Below, in pieces: positions 37,536 to 47,800 of a stretch of 64,000 nucleotides of DNA; the first letter of the stretch is position 1; every line of letters starts with the position of its first letter. The translations under genes were made by a program, and so were the position numbers. The notes under the pieces were generated by a model. The model had not been told where the DNA came from, ran no database searches, and worked only from the letters and a program-made list of their open reading frames with translations. The DNA is taken from the NCBI RefSeq assembly GCF_004349145.1, contig NZ_SMFO01000001.1:806001-870000 (forward strand), given 5' to 3'. Source of the DNA: Flavobacterium hiemivividum (GTDB lineage: Bacteria; Bacteroidota; Bacteroidia; Flavobacteriales; Flavobacteriaceae).

Positions 37536-38987
37536 ATGAAAAAAGAAGAACAAAAAAAACAAAAAAAACAAAAAGAACAAGAAGAACAAGGAGAACAAGG
37601 ACAAGATGAAAACGTATTTTGGACAGAAAACGGAGCTCCAAAAATTTTACATGTAGGGTTATTAAACTTCCTCGAATCTAATGGTTATGTTAAGGTTGAA
37701 ATTGGAGAAAACAATTATGTATTCGCTAAAATAACGAACAATAGGTTAAGTCAAGTTACAGAAGGACAAATGGCAAATGACGTTAAGGACTACCTGATAA
37801 AAAACAATAAACCAGAAGTTTTAGAAGTTTTTGTTAAGGGGGTTGGAGGTTATATTACAACTAGAAAATTAGATATGCTTACCTCGATTGAAAACATAAA
37901 TGATCGAGACACGAGAATGAGTTCAAGATTTTATTTTAATAATTGCTATTGCGAAGTAGATAAAAATGCAATTACCTCCTATGATTATTCAACCCTCCAA
38001 AATCCAATTTGGGAAAAGAGAATCATACAGAAATCATTCACGAATCCTTCAGGAAAAGGTCAGTTTGAGATATTCTGTGAAAATATCACAGGACAAAACT
38101 CAGAAAGGTTATTAGCCTTAAGAACTATTTTAGGATACTTATTACATAGAAACAAGGAAGTAGGAGAACCTATGGCAATTATTCTCTACGATGTAGGAAT
38201 GGGGCAAAACAACCAAGCGCATGGAGGTACGGGTAAAACACTTTTGTCGATGGCATTGAAACAATGTAGAGAAGTAGAGATTTTTGATGCAAAGGAAATA
38301 AAAGAAGGTAGTTGGTTTAAGAATCAACGAATTGAGTTAACAACAGACGTTCTGGTTTTTGATGATTTGAAAAAGCACTACAGTTTTGAAGGATTCTTTC
38401 CAATGATTACTTCTGGACTAGAAGTAGAAAAAAAAAGGGAAAAAGCATTTTACATCGACTTCAACAATTCTCCAAAATTATTAATTACTTCAAATTACTA
38501 TGTTTCTGGGCCCGGCGGTTCTTCTGATGAAAGACGCAGATTTGAGTTTGAAATAAACAATCATTATAATCAAGACTTTACCCCAGAAAGAGAATTTGGA
38601 AATCGATTTTTTGGTTCGCAATGGGACGAAAATGAATGGAATAAATTTTATCATTTTATGATGGGTTGTTGTCAGTCATACCTTCAACATGGGTTGTATA
38701 AAGTGCCCCACATTAATTTATCTCAAAACAAATTCTTAGATGGATTAAATGACAAATTTGTAGCTTATGCCGACGCACATGTTCAAAATGACACTTCAAT
38801 AGATAAGAGAGAATTTGAAAGTGGTTTCAAACATTTTTATCCTGAGATGAAAGAAACAACTCCTCATCAAATTGCCAAATGGTTAAAAATATATGCCGCA
38901 AAAAAAGGAGCGACTTTTTCAACAGAATCTTCAGGCGGGAAGTATACTTTTATTTTAATCTCTAATTCAGTTCAAAATGCAGCATAA
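37536..38987 (+). CDS. primase-helicase-type (SF3-like) replication ATPase
   Basis: The 483-residue protein has a charged low-complexity N-terminus (KKQKKQKEQEEQGEQGQ, 7-23). An N-terminal region follows (about 30-190) and then a helicase ATPase domain. Walker A is HGGTGKTL (229-236) and Walker B LVFDD (273-277). A sensor-like LLITSNYYV and the arginine-rich DERRRFEFE follow. This is the DUF5906/phage primase-helicase type that unwinds DNA at an element's own origin. There is no visible primase active site. Iteron-like repeats lie in front of it and a GIY-YIG gene overlaps its end by 11 bases. It is the most likely replication initiator of the element. Confidence 0.85.
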   Translation: MKKEEQKKQKKQKEQEEQGEQGQDENVFWTENGAPKILHVGLLNFLESNGYVKVEIGENNYVFAKITNNRLSQVTEGQMANDVKDYLIKNNKPEVLEVFVKGVGGYITTRKLDMLTSIENINDRDTRMSSRFYFNNCYCEVDKNAITSYDYSTLQNPIWEKRIIQKSFTNPSGKGQFEIFCENITGQNSERLLALRTILGYLLHRNKEVGEPMAIILYDVGMGQNNQAHGGTGKTLLSMALKQCREVEIFDAKEIKEGSWFKNQRIELTTDVLVFDDLKKHYSFEGFFPMITSGLEVEKKREKAFYIDFNNSPKLLITSNYYVSGPGGSSDERRRFEFEINNHYNQDFTPEREFGNRFFGSQWDENEWNKFYHFMMGCCQSYLQHGLYKVPHINLSQNKFLDGLNDKFVAYADAHVQNDTSIDKREFESGFKHFYPEMKETTPHQIAKWLKIYAAKKGATFSTESSGGKYTFILISNSVQNAA

Positions 38988-39624
38988 TATAATCTACAAA
39001 GTGGTAAACACAATTACGGACGAGGTATACATAGGTGCGACCACTAAAAGTATTGAAGAGAGAAAAGCAGACCACCTACAAAAATCTCGAAAAAAAGTTG
39101 GCAGTTGTTTTCAGGAATCTATAGCTACATATGGAGCTGATGCATTTAAATGGGAGCAAATTGATTCTGCGAACTCAACAAATGAACTTGCCGAAAAGGA
39201 AAGGCAATACATCTTGCAATACAATAGTAAAGAACAAGGATACAATTCTGATTCTGGGGGAGGATTCAAAAAAATAGTCTATCAGTTCAATGAAGATGGA
39301 ATTTTAATAAATTCCTTCAGTAGCTTAAAGGAGATAGAAACAACCTTGAATTATGATAAACGAAGGGTTTCTAACGCATGTACAACCGCTACTCTTTGGA
39401 AAGGAAGTTATTGGTCCTATTCCCTAAACAAGACCTTTATACCGGCTATAGATAGTAGGAAAAAGAAAGTTTTCCAGTACTCTTTAAATGGTGAAATTTT
39501 AGCTCGTTATAATTCCGTTGCAGAAGCATCAAGAGAAACTGGAATATCCAAAACCTGTATCTCACGTTGTTGCAGAGGAGAAAGAAGGAGTTCGTCAGGA
39601 TTTCTTTGGAAATATCAAGATTAA
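38977..39624 (+). CDS. GIY-YIG endonuclease with two NUMOD1-type repeats
   Basis: The 215-residue protein has an N-terminal GIY-YIG nuclease domain (IIYKVVNTITDEVYIGATTK at 4-23, then RKADHLQKS and the catalytic-type Glu in NELAEKERQYI). Two NUMOD1-like DNA-binding repeats follow (about 108-155 with SSLKEIETTLNYDKRRVSNA, and 166-213 with NSVAEASRETGISKTCISRC). This is the design of free-standing homing endonucleases. The gene overlaps the primase-helicase gene by 11 bases and shares its transcript. It could be a homing passenger or could cut rival elements. A terminator follows. Confidence 0.88.
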   Translation: MQHNIIYKVVNTITDEVYIGATTKSIEERKADHLQKSRKKVGSCFQESIATYGADAFKWEQIDSANSTNELAEKERQYILQYNSKEQGYNSDSGGGFKKIVYQFNEDGILINSFSSLKEIETTLNYDKRRVSNACTTATLWKGSYWSYSLNKTFIPAIDSRKKKVFQYSLNGEILARYNSVAEASRETGISKTCISRCCRGERRSSSGFLWKYQD

Positions 39625-39629
39625 TAAGA

Positions 39630-39658
39630 GAGAGACAGTGTAACAGCTGTCTTTTTTC
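39630..39658 (+). terminator. terminator after the GIY-YIG gene
   Basis: AGACAG-TGTAACAG-CTGTCT is followed by TTTTT. The stem is 6 bp. It separates the replication block from the hsd operon. The remaining gap to 39914 is AT-rich, should hold the hsdM promoter, and shows no clear TAnnTTTG box. Confidence 0.65.
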
Positions 39659-39914
39659 ATTTTAAACCAAATCAGTTTAATGAATATAGGCGTACTAAAC
39701 TGCTTGGTAGCAAAATCTCTATTCTTTTCCCTACCCTCTCAATAATTTATCCTTACAACCAAATTTTCAATATCACTGGAATTTGCATTCTCACTAAGAT
39801 AAACCAACTTATGGTTTAGAAATCAGTAAAAATGCTATCCTTTACGCTTTCACTCAATAGCATTCGTAAAAAATTCTATACCTTAGCCTTCGTTAAAAAT
39901 ATACCTGAAAATTC

Positions 39915-41723
39915 ATGAGCTTAAATACACAAAGCCTTCAACCCATAATCAACTTTATCTGGTCAGTTGCCGATGATGTTTTAATCAACAAATACCTCGA
40001 AAACCAATACCAAGACGTAATTCTTCCAATGACTGTTTTAAGACGGTTGGATTTGGCTTTAGAGCCTTCTAAAGAAAAAGTTTTTAAAACCTATGAGGAT
40101 TTCAAAGGTAAAATTGATAATCTTTCTGGTTTATTGACTAGTGAGCAACACGGTACAGGTTTAGCTTTTTACAACACCTCTCAGTACACTATGAAAAAGT
40201 TACTGGCTGATCCAAAGAACATCAACACTAACTTTCTGGATTATCTCAACGGATTTTCAGAAAACGTACAAGACATAATTAGTAAATTTAAGTTTCGCAA
40301 CCAATTAGAAACTTTTGAAAACACAGGCATTACTTTCTCTCTTTTAGAGAAATTCTGTAATCCAAAATTAGAATTAAGTCCAGACAAAATTTCTCCTATG
40401 GCAATGGGATATATGTTTGAGGATTTGATTAGAAGATTCAATGAAAAAACCAATGCAGCAGCTGGGCGACACTTTACGCCTAGAGAAATCATTGAGTTAA
40501 TGACACATTTAGTGTACTTACCGGTAAAAGACAAAATACAACAGGGAACGTATTTAGTTTATGATCCTTGTGTAGGTTCAGGAGCGATGCTCACACAATC
40601 TAAATTATTTGCTACTAATCCTGAAGGTGAAATCAAATCAAAAGCCACTTTTCACTTATACGGACAAGAGAATACAGGCGAAATGTACGCCACTTGTAAA
40701 TCGGATATGCTGTTGAAAGGAGAAGATCCCGATAAAATTAAGTATGGCTCTACTTTGAGCGAATATGGTTTTGACCCGGATTTAAAGTTTAACTTCATGT
40801 TGACAAATCCACCTTACGGAACTACTTGGAAGCAAGACCAAGAAAACCTAAACGTAGGTACAGAAAAGAAAATAAGTATTGTTGACAAACGTTTTAATTT
40901 GCCCATTAAAAACTTTAAAGGAGAACTAGAAACTACTTGTTTAACCTCAAGAAGTAACGACGGACAGTTGATGTTTATGCTCCACATGCTTTCTAAAATG
41001 AAAGACCCAAAAGATGGTGGTAGCCGTATTGCTTCTATTCACAATGGTTCTGCCTTATTTACTGGTGATGCAGGAAGTGGTGAAAGTGGCATACGCCAAT
41101 ACATTATAGAAAATGATTTATTAGAATGCATTGTGCAATTACCAAATGACATTTTCTATAACACCGGTATTGCTACTTATGTATGGTTTGTAACCAATGT
41201 AAAAGAGAAAAAACGCAAAGGAAAAGTGCAATTAATCAATGCTTCTTCGGATGCCTTTTACCGTAAAATGAGGAAGCCATTAGGTAGCAAACGAAATGAG
41301 TTGGTAGCAGAACATATTGAAACCATTCAAGATTTGTATTTTGACTTTGAAGAAAACGAATACAGTAAGATATTTGACAACGAAGATTTTGGGTTTTACC
41401 AAATCACGGTACAACAACCAGAAAAAGACGACAAAGGTAACATCATTAAAGACAGCAAAGGAAAACCTAAAGCAGATAGTAGTTTAAAAGATATTGAAAA
41501 CGTGCCAATGAAGGAGCCTATTGACAACTACTTTAAACGAGAAGTACTGCCTTTTGCTCCTGATGCTTGGTACGACAAAACAAAGATGAAAGTAGGCTAT
41601 GAAATAGCTTTTAATAAATATTTTTATCAATACGAAGGTTTACGTACTCTAAAAGATATTGCGGCTGATATTCTTATTTTAGAACAAGAAACCGATGGTT
41701 TATTAAAAGAAATTATTGCGTAA
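39915..41723 (+). CDS. hsdM: type I restriction-modification DNA methyltransferase (HsdM)
   Basis: Adds an N6-adenine methyl group from SAM at the site chosen by HsdS, protecting host DNA. The 602-residue protein has the HsdM N-terminal helical domain (about 8-150). The methylase core carries motif I DPCVGSGAM (217-225) and motif IV NPPY (298-301), preceded by GRHFTPREIIELM. The C-terminus contacts HsdS. It is about 100 residues longer than E. coli HsdM, mostly in the C-terminal part. The stop overlaps the hsdS start by one base (TAATG), so the two subunits are translated in step. Confidence 0.97.
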   Translation: MSLNTQSLQPIINFIWSVADDVLINKYLENQYQDVILPMTVLRRLDLALEPSKEKVFKTYEDFKGKIDNLSGLLTSEQHGTGLAFYNTSQYTMKKLLADPKNINTNFLDYLNGFSENVQDIISKFKFRNQLETFENTGITFSLLEKFCNPKLELSPDKISPMAMGYMFEDLIRRFNEKTNAAAGRHFTPREIIELMTHLVYLPVKDKIQQGTYLVYDPCVGSGAMLTQSKLFATNPEGEIKSKATFHLYGQENTGEMYATCKSDMLLKGEDPDKIKYGSTLSEYGFDPDLKFNFMLTNPPYGTTWKQDQENLNVGTEKKISIVDKRFNLPIKNFKGELETTCLTSRSNDGQLMFMLHMLSKMKDPKDGGSRIASIHNGSALFTGDAGSGESGIRQYIIENDLLECIVQLPNDIFYNTGIATYVWFVTNVKEKKRKGKVQLINASSDAFYRKMRKPLGSKRNELVAEHIETIQDLYFDFEENEYSKIFDNEDFGFYQITVQQPEKDDKGNIIKDSKGKPKADSSLKDIENVPMKEPIDNYFKREVLPFAPDAWYDKTKMKVGYEIAFNKYFYQYEGLRTLKDIAADILILEQETDGLLKEIIA

Positions 41724-43120
41724 TGGAAAACATAAAACCATACACCAAATACAAGTCTTCTGGAATTTCATGGTTAGGTGATGTCCCGGAACATTGGAGT
41801 ATTAAACGAATTAAATATGTATTTAAGGAACAAGATAAAAGAAGTGAAATAGGGCTAGAAGATCTACTTTCAGTTTCTCATTACACAGGTGTGACCAGAA
41901 AGTCAGATAAAGTTATGAATGGTGACTTTATGACAAATGCAAAAACGTTAGTTGGTTACAAAATAGTAGAAAAAGGAGATTTAGTAATTAATATTATGCT
42001 GGCTTGGAATGGAAGTTTAGGAATATCAAAATTTGATGGTATCACTAGTCCAGCCTATTGCGTATACAAATCTTTAATAGGCGGCGAAAAATATTTTGGC
42101 TATTTATTTAGAACTAAAAATGCACAACAAGAATTTAAAAAACAATCAACAGGCATAATAGACAGCCGATTGCGCTTATACACAGATAAATTTTTTAATA
42201 TTAAAACCGTAATTCCTTCTTTAGAAGAACAAACTGCCATAGCTAAATTTCTTGACTACAAAACTGCCAAGATAGACCGCTTTATACGCAAGAAAAAGCA
42301 ACTCATAAAACTCCTTAATGAGCAAAAAGCAGGAATAATAAACCATGCCGTTACCAAAGGTTTAGATCCTATTGCTACAATGAAAGATAGCAGTATTGAA
42401 TGGTTAGGTAACATTCCAGAACATTGGGGGGTGAAGCCTTTAAGAAATTTAGTCTCTCTTAACGATGAGACATTATCTGAAAAGACAAGTCCCGATTATG
42501 AAATTAGATATATAGATATTGGCAATGTTAATAGTGATGGTGTAGTAGCTGAAATAGTAAATTACAAATTTAAAGATGCTCCATCGAGAGCAAAAAGAAT
42601 AGTTAAGAATGGGGATGTAATTATTTCGACTGTTCGAACTTACCTAAAAGCAATTACACAAATAAAGAACGATACTGATAATTTAATTGTTTCAACAGGA
42701 TTTGCTGTCTTAAGACCACGAAAGTTAATTATTAGTGATTTTTTAAATTTTGCTGTAAGGTCGAATTATTTTATTGAAACCATATGTTCAAACTCTTATG
42801 GTGTAAGTTATCCTGCTATAAATGCTAGTCAAATAATGCACTTTAAAATTGCATTGCCAACTGAAAATGAACAAACTGAGATTGTTGCTTACATAGAAAA
42901 AGAAACGTCGCAACTGAACCAACTAATCCAAACCATAGAAAAAGAAATTGCCTTAACACAAGAATACCGTACCGCTCTAATCGCAGAAGCAGTAACGGGA
43001 AAAATAGATGTGAGAGCGTTTGTAATTCCTACTGTTTCCCAACAAGAAGAATTGTATGAGGAAATAGAAGAGGAATTAGATATGGTTGCAGAGGATACAG
43101 AAAGCTATGAAAACGAATAA
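41723..43120 (+). CDS. hsdS: type I restriction specificity subunit (HsdS)
   Basis: Recognises the bipartite DNA target for both methylation and restriction. The 465-residue protein has two target recognition domains, each introduced by the same phrase: SSGISWLGDVPEHWSIKRIK (about 11-30) and SSIEWLGNIPEHWGV (about 222-236). Each is followed by a conserved coiled-coil spacer (LEEQTAIAKFLDYKTAKIDR and TENEQTEIVAYIEKETSQLN). The acidic tail EELYEEIEEELDMVAEDTES is unusual. No second hsdS or invertase is present, so phase variation by recombination is not indicated here. Confidence 0.96.
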   Translation: MENIKPYTKYKSSGISWLGDVPEHWSIKRIKYVFKEQDKRSEIGLEDLLSVSHYTGVTRKSDKVMNGDFMTNAKTLVGYKIVEKGDLVINIMLAWNGSLGISKFDGITSPAYCVYKSLIGGEKYFGYLFRTKNAQQEFKKQSTGIIDSRLRLYTDKFFNIKTVIPSLEEQTAIAKFLDYKTAKIDRFIRKKKQLIKLLNEQKAGIINHAVTKGLDPIATMKDSSIEWLGNIPEHWGVKPLRNLVSLNDETLSEKTSPDYEIRYIDIGNVNSDGVVAEIVNYKFKDAPSRAKRIVKNGDVIISTVRTYLKAITQIKNDTDNLIVSTGFAVLRPRKLIISDFLNFAVRSNYFIETICSNSYGVSYPAINASQIMHFKIALPTENEQTEIVAYIEKETSQLNQLIQTIEKEIALTQEYRTALIAEAVTGKIDVRAFVIPTVSQQEELYEEIEEELDMVAEDTESYENE

Positions 43121-43132
43121 TTACTGCCAATA

Positions 43133-44791
43133 ATGAAAAATAACTCCCAAATACAAGCCAAATTGCAAGAGCTCCTTTCTCACGACTACGAGAGTGAAAT
43201 CGTAGAGTTTAAGGAAGCTAAAAACCAGTATGATTTTGATAAACTGGGCAAGTATTTTTCGGCACTTTGCAATGAAGCCAATCTCAAAAACCAGTCATCT
43301 GCTTGGTTAGTCTTTGGCGTGAAGGACAAAGATAAAAGCATTGTAGGTAGTCAATTCAGGAATAGTCCCGCAGACTTACACAGTCTTAAAGCTGAGATTG
43401 CCAACCATACCACAGGGCGCATCACTTTTATAGAAATTTACGACGTTATTACACCTCATGGGAGAGTAATATTATTTGAAATTCCTGCCGCTCCAAAAGG
43501 GTTTCCAATAGCTTGGAAAGGACATTATTACGGTAGAGACGGCGAAGAAATAAACGCATTGAATACTGAAGAATACGAGCGTATCAGGGAACAAGCCACG
43601 ACAGAAGACTGGAGCGCAGTTCTTGTTGAAGAGGCAGGATTAGAAGATTTATCGCCCGAAGCAATACTAAAAGCCAGAGCTTCTTACAAAACTAAAAACC
43701 CTCATTTAGCAGATCAAATTGCAGAATGGGATGATATGACTTTCTTAAATAAAGCCAAGGTATGTATCAAAGGTCAAATTACCAGAACGGCTATTCTTTT
43801 GCTTGGTAAACCAGAATCAGAACACTTTATCAATCCTGCTACTTCAAAAATTACTTGGATTCTTAAAGACCGAGATAATTTAGAAAAAGATTATGCTCAT
43901 TTTACTTGTCCGCTTTTATTGAGTACAGAACTGGTGTACCAAAAAATAAGAAATTTGAAATACCGATACATTACTGATGGAACATTATTTCCTGAAGAAG
44001 TAGACCAATACGATCCGTATATCATTAGAGAAGCGTTGAACAACTGTATTGCGCATCAAGATTACACTATTGGCGGAAAAATTATTGTAGTGGAAAATGA
44101 AGACGGTCGTTTAACTTTTAGTAATGCCGGAAAGTTTATTCCAAAAAGTGTAGAAGAAGTTGTGGTAGCTGATGCTCCTGAGTTCCGCTACCGAAATAAA
44201 TTTTTAACGGAAGCCATGGTAAATCTGAATATGATAGATACTATAGGCAGCGGTATTAAAAAAATGTATTTAATTCAAAGAAGAAAATTTTTCCCTTTAC
44301 CCGATTACGAATTAGTTAATGACAAAGTTAATGTAACTATCACCGGTAAAGTAATGGATATTAATTACGCCCGTAAATTAGCAACTGTTCCAGATTTGAG
44401 TTTAGAAGACATTATGGCTCTTGATAAAGTTTCAAAAAACAAATCGTTGAAGGACGAAGAAATTAAACGATTAAAGGCTAAAAAACTAATTGAGGGAAGA
44501 AAACCTAACTTTCACATTTCCCTTAATCTGGCAAAGGCTACAGGGGAAAAAGGGGATTATATCAAGCAAAGAGGAATTGATGATGAGTATTGCCAGAAGA
44601 TTATTCTTGATTATATCAGAAAGTTTGGAGAAGGTAAAAAATCCGATTTTGAAGATATCCTTTTAGCTAAACTTCCAGACGTTTTAGACGAACAACAGAA
44701 ATACAATAAAATAAAAAATAATCTGCAAAGCCTTAGAAAACAAGGGTTAATCTATCCCGAGGGTAAGAATTGGAAAATGTCTAAGACCTAA
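43133..44791 (+). CDS. AlbA_2 / HATPase-type regulator-like protein
   Basis: The 552-residue protein has an N-terminal AlbA_2 (Schlafen-like) domain (about 16-140: ESEIVEFKEAKNQYDFDKLG, YYGRDGEEINAL). A divergent GHKL-type ATP-binding domain follows (about 290-370: REALNNCIAHQDYTIGG, then GSGIKKMYLIQRR). The end is a winged-helix region (about 470-545). Such proteins are annotated as transcriptional regulators or RNA-binding ATPases and recur inside type I R-M operons. It lies 12 bases after hsdS and 67 before hsdR. Here it may regulate or support restriction. That role is inferred from position. Confidence 0.9.
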   Translation: MKNNSQIQAKLQELLSHDYESEIVEFKEAKNQYDFDKLGKYFSALCNEANLKNQSSAWLVFGVKDKDKSIVGSQFRNSPADLHSLKAEIANHTTGRITFIEIYDVITPHGRVILFEIPAAPKGFPIAWKGHYYGRDGEEINALNTEEYERIREQATTEDWSAVLVEEAGLEDLSPEAILKARASYKTKNPHLADQIAEWDDMTFLNKAKVCIKGQITRTAILLLGKPESEHFINPATSKITWILKDRDNLEKDYAHFTCPLLLSTELVYQKIRNLKYRYITDGTLFPEEVDQYDPYIIREALNNCIAHQDYTIGGKIIVVENEDGRLTFSNAGKFIPKSVEEVVVADAPEFRYRNKFLTEAMVNLNMIDTIGSGIKKMYLIQRRKFFPLPDYELVNDKVNVTITGKVMDINYARKLATVPDLSLEDIMALDKVSKNKSLKDEEIKRLKAKKLIEGRKPNFHISLNLAKATGEKGDYIKQRGIDDEYCQKIILDYIRKFGEGKKSDFEDILLAKLPDVLDEQQKYNKIKNNLQSLRKQGLIYPEGKNWKMSKT

Positions 44792-44838
44792 TAATTAGAC
44801 ATTTTTCAGCTGTTTTTTAGACATTTTTTAGACATTTT
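44774..44838 (+). promoter_or_regulatory. repeated TTAGACATTTT words before hsdR
   Basis: TTAGACATTTT occurs at 44795, 44817 and 44828, and its inverse AAAATGTCTAA at 44774-44784. The inverse and the first copy form an 11-bp hairpin with a ten-base loop that could act as a weak terminator after the AlbA_2 gene. The further copies are not needed for a hairpin and look like protein-binding repeats that could set the level of hsdR. Confidence 0.55.
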
Positions 44839-44858
44839 GTAATAAGATAAAAAGTATA

Positions 44859-47800
44859 ATGAGTACAAACACTACCGAAGAAGGATTAGAAGCACACATC
44901 ACCCAGTATTTGGTTGAGGAGAATAACTACATCCTTCGTGAAAATAAAGTCTACGACAATAGTAATTGCTTGGATACGGAATTGTTCTTTCAATTTTTGG
45001 AGACAACACAACCCAAAGCGGTAGCAAAACTCAAACAATACCACAAAGATTTGTATGAACAAAAAATCATCAAACGTCTAAACGATCAAATTCAGGCTAA
45101 AGGAATTATTGAAGTATTGCGTAAAGGAATAACAGATGGTTTTACAGACACAAAACTGAACTTGTTTTATGACAAACCCGTTTCCAGTTATAATACAAAT
45201 GCCGATGCATTGTATAAAGCCAATATTTTTTCAGTAATGCGTCAGGTTTATTTTTCGCCAAAAAATAAAAAATCGCTTGATATGATGGTGTTTGTCAATG
45301 GCATGCCAGTTATCTCATTTGAACTCAAAAACGAATTGACCAAGCAAAATGTAGCACACGCTATCAAACAATACAAAGTTGACAGAGATCCAAATGAAGA
45401 GCTTTTTCGTTTAGGGAGATTAATTGTGAATTTTGCAGTAGATACAGAGGAAGCTTGGATGTGTACTCAATTGAAAGCAGAAAGGACTTACTTCCTACCT
45501 TTCAATAAAGGAAACAATAATGGTGCTGGAAACCCACTGAATGAAGGCATAAAAACGGATTATTTATGGAAAGAAATACTCACTAAATCCAGTTTGACTG
45601 ATATTATTCAGAACTACTGTCAATTGATTACAGAAGAGAAAGAGTATTTAGACGACAAAGGAAAAATAAAAACCAAGAAAGAAAAGAAACTCATTTTCCC
45701 TCGCTACCATCAAATGATCGCTGTTAGGGAGATGCTTCAAGATGCACAGGAAAAAGGTTCCGGTCAGAAATATTTAGTTCAACACTCTGCCGGGTCAGGA
45801 AAATCAAATTCTATTTCATGGTTAGCGCATCAACTGGCTGGGTTGCACGATAAATCCGGAAGTAAAAACATCTTTGACACTATTATTGTAGTGACAGACC
45901 GTAGAGTTTTGGATGCTCAGATTAGAAACAATATCAAGCAGTTTCAACAAGTTAACGGAGTGGTTGAAGCCATCACCGAAGGCAGTAAACAACTCAAACA
46001 AGCACTTGAAGAAGGAAAAAAGATCATCATCACAACCATTCAAAAATTTCCGCACATCGTTGAAGACATAGGTGATTTGCCAGGAAATAATTTTGCCATA
46101 ATTATAGATGAAGCACACAGTAGTTTAAGTGGTCAGATGGCAAGAAAACTGAATGAAACTTTGTCTAAAATTACAGATGAAGAAGAGTTAAAAACGAATC
46201 TAGAGGATTATGATGAAGACGAAAATGATGAAGTAACGGGTGAGGATTTAATACGTGCATTAGTAAAGTCAAGGAAAATGTTGCCTAATGCCAGTTATTT
46301 TGCCTTTACAGCAACGCCTAAAAACAAAACATTAGAATTGTTTGGAGTACCTTATCAAGACGGGGAAAAGACAAAACACAAAGCCTTTCACTTGTATTCT
46401 ATGAAACAAGCCATAGAAGAAGGGTTTATAATGGATGTACTTCAAAATTATTCAACATACCAAAGTTATTATGCTTTACTGAAGAAAATTGAAGACGATC
46501 CAGAATACGATAAGAATCGAGCTCAAAAGAAATTAAAAGCGTATGTAGAAAGTAATGAGCATGCTATAAAAAAGAAAACCATTCTTATGGTAGAACATTT
46601 TATAGAAAACATTATTCGTAAAAAAAGAATGGGAGGCTTGGCAAAAGCTATGTTAGTAACCAGTTCCAGAGCTAATGCAGTTAAATATAAAACCGCCTTT
46701 GATAATTACTTAAAAAAAGTAAACAGCCCCTATAAAGCCATTGTTGCGTTTTCAGGAGAAATTGACGGACAAACAGAAGCTAATTTAAACGGTTTTTCAA
46801 GCAATGCTATTCCAACTGAATTTGAGAAAATGGAGTATCGTTTCCTTATTGTGGCTAATAAATTTCAAACAGGATTTGACCAACCTTTATTACACACGAT
46901 GTATGTAGATAAAAAACTAGGCGGTGTCAATGCTGTCCAAACTTTATCAAGATTAAATCGAAGTCATCCCTTAAAGAAAGAAACTTTTGTATTAGATTTT
47001 GCAAATTCTGCTGAGGAAATTGAAAAAGCTTTTACTCCTTATTTTGAAAGCACTATTCTAGGTGAAGCTACAGATCCAAACAAGTTGTTTGATTTACAAG
47101 ATGCATTAGATAATTATCAGATTTATAGCAGAGAACAAGTTGAGGAATTCTCAAATAAAATACTAGCTAATGTTCCTATAGACGAATTGCATAAGATGCT
47201 CAATAGTTCATCCGAATTATTCAAAAATCAATTAAAGGAAGAAGAACAGGCTGATTTTAGAGCAAAGGTTAAAACGTATGTCCGACTGTATATTTTTCTA
47301 TCTCAAATTGTAGATTTTGAAAATGCTTATTTAGAAAGGCTGTATATTTTTCTGAACCACTTACAAAACAAGTTAGGAGGAGAAGCTCCTATTGATTTGG
47401 CAAAAGGAATTTTAGACAATATTGATATGGATAGTTACCGCTTACAATTAGAATCAACCACTAATATGGTTCTAGAGCAAGGTGAAGATTTAAAACCCAT
47501 TCCAACCGAAATGAGAGGCAGTACAAACGATACTGAAGTAGACAGACTGTCCAACATCCTTCAAACCTTTAATGATCGATACGGAACACAATTTGAAGAC
47601 GCTGACAAGGTCCGACAGATGGCTGAAAATATTGCAAATAGTGTCGCTAAAAATAATGAACTCATAAACTCATTAAAATACTCAGACGATCAAAATGCTA
47701 AGATTACAAGTGATAAAGTGGTTGGAGAAGAATTATTAAAACACATCACTACTAACTTTGACTTATACAAACTCTACTCAGACAATAAAGAGTTTAAAGA

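Noticed and set aside
41723..43120. Phase-variable hsdS
   Set aside because: No second hsdS, inverted hsdS fragment or invertase lies nearby. The repeated phrase in the protein is the normal start of each recognition domain.
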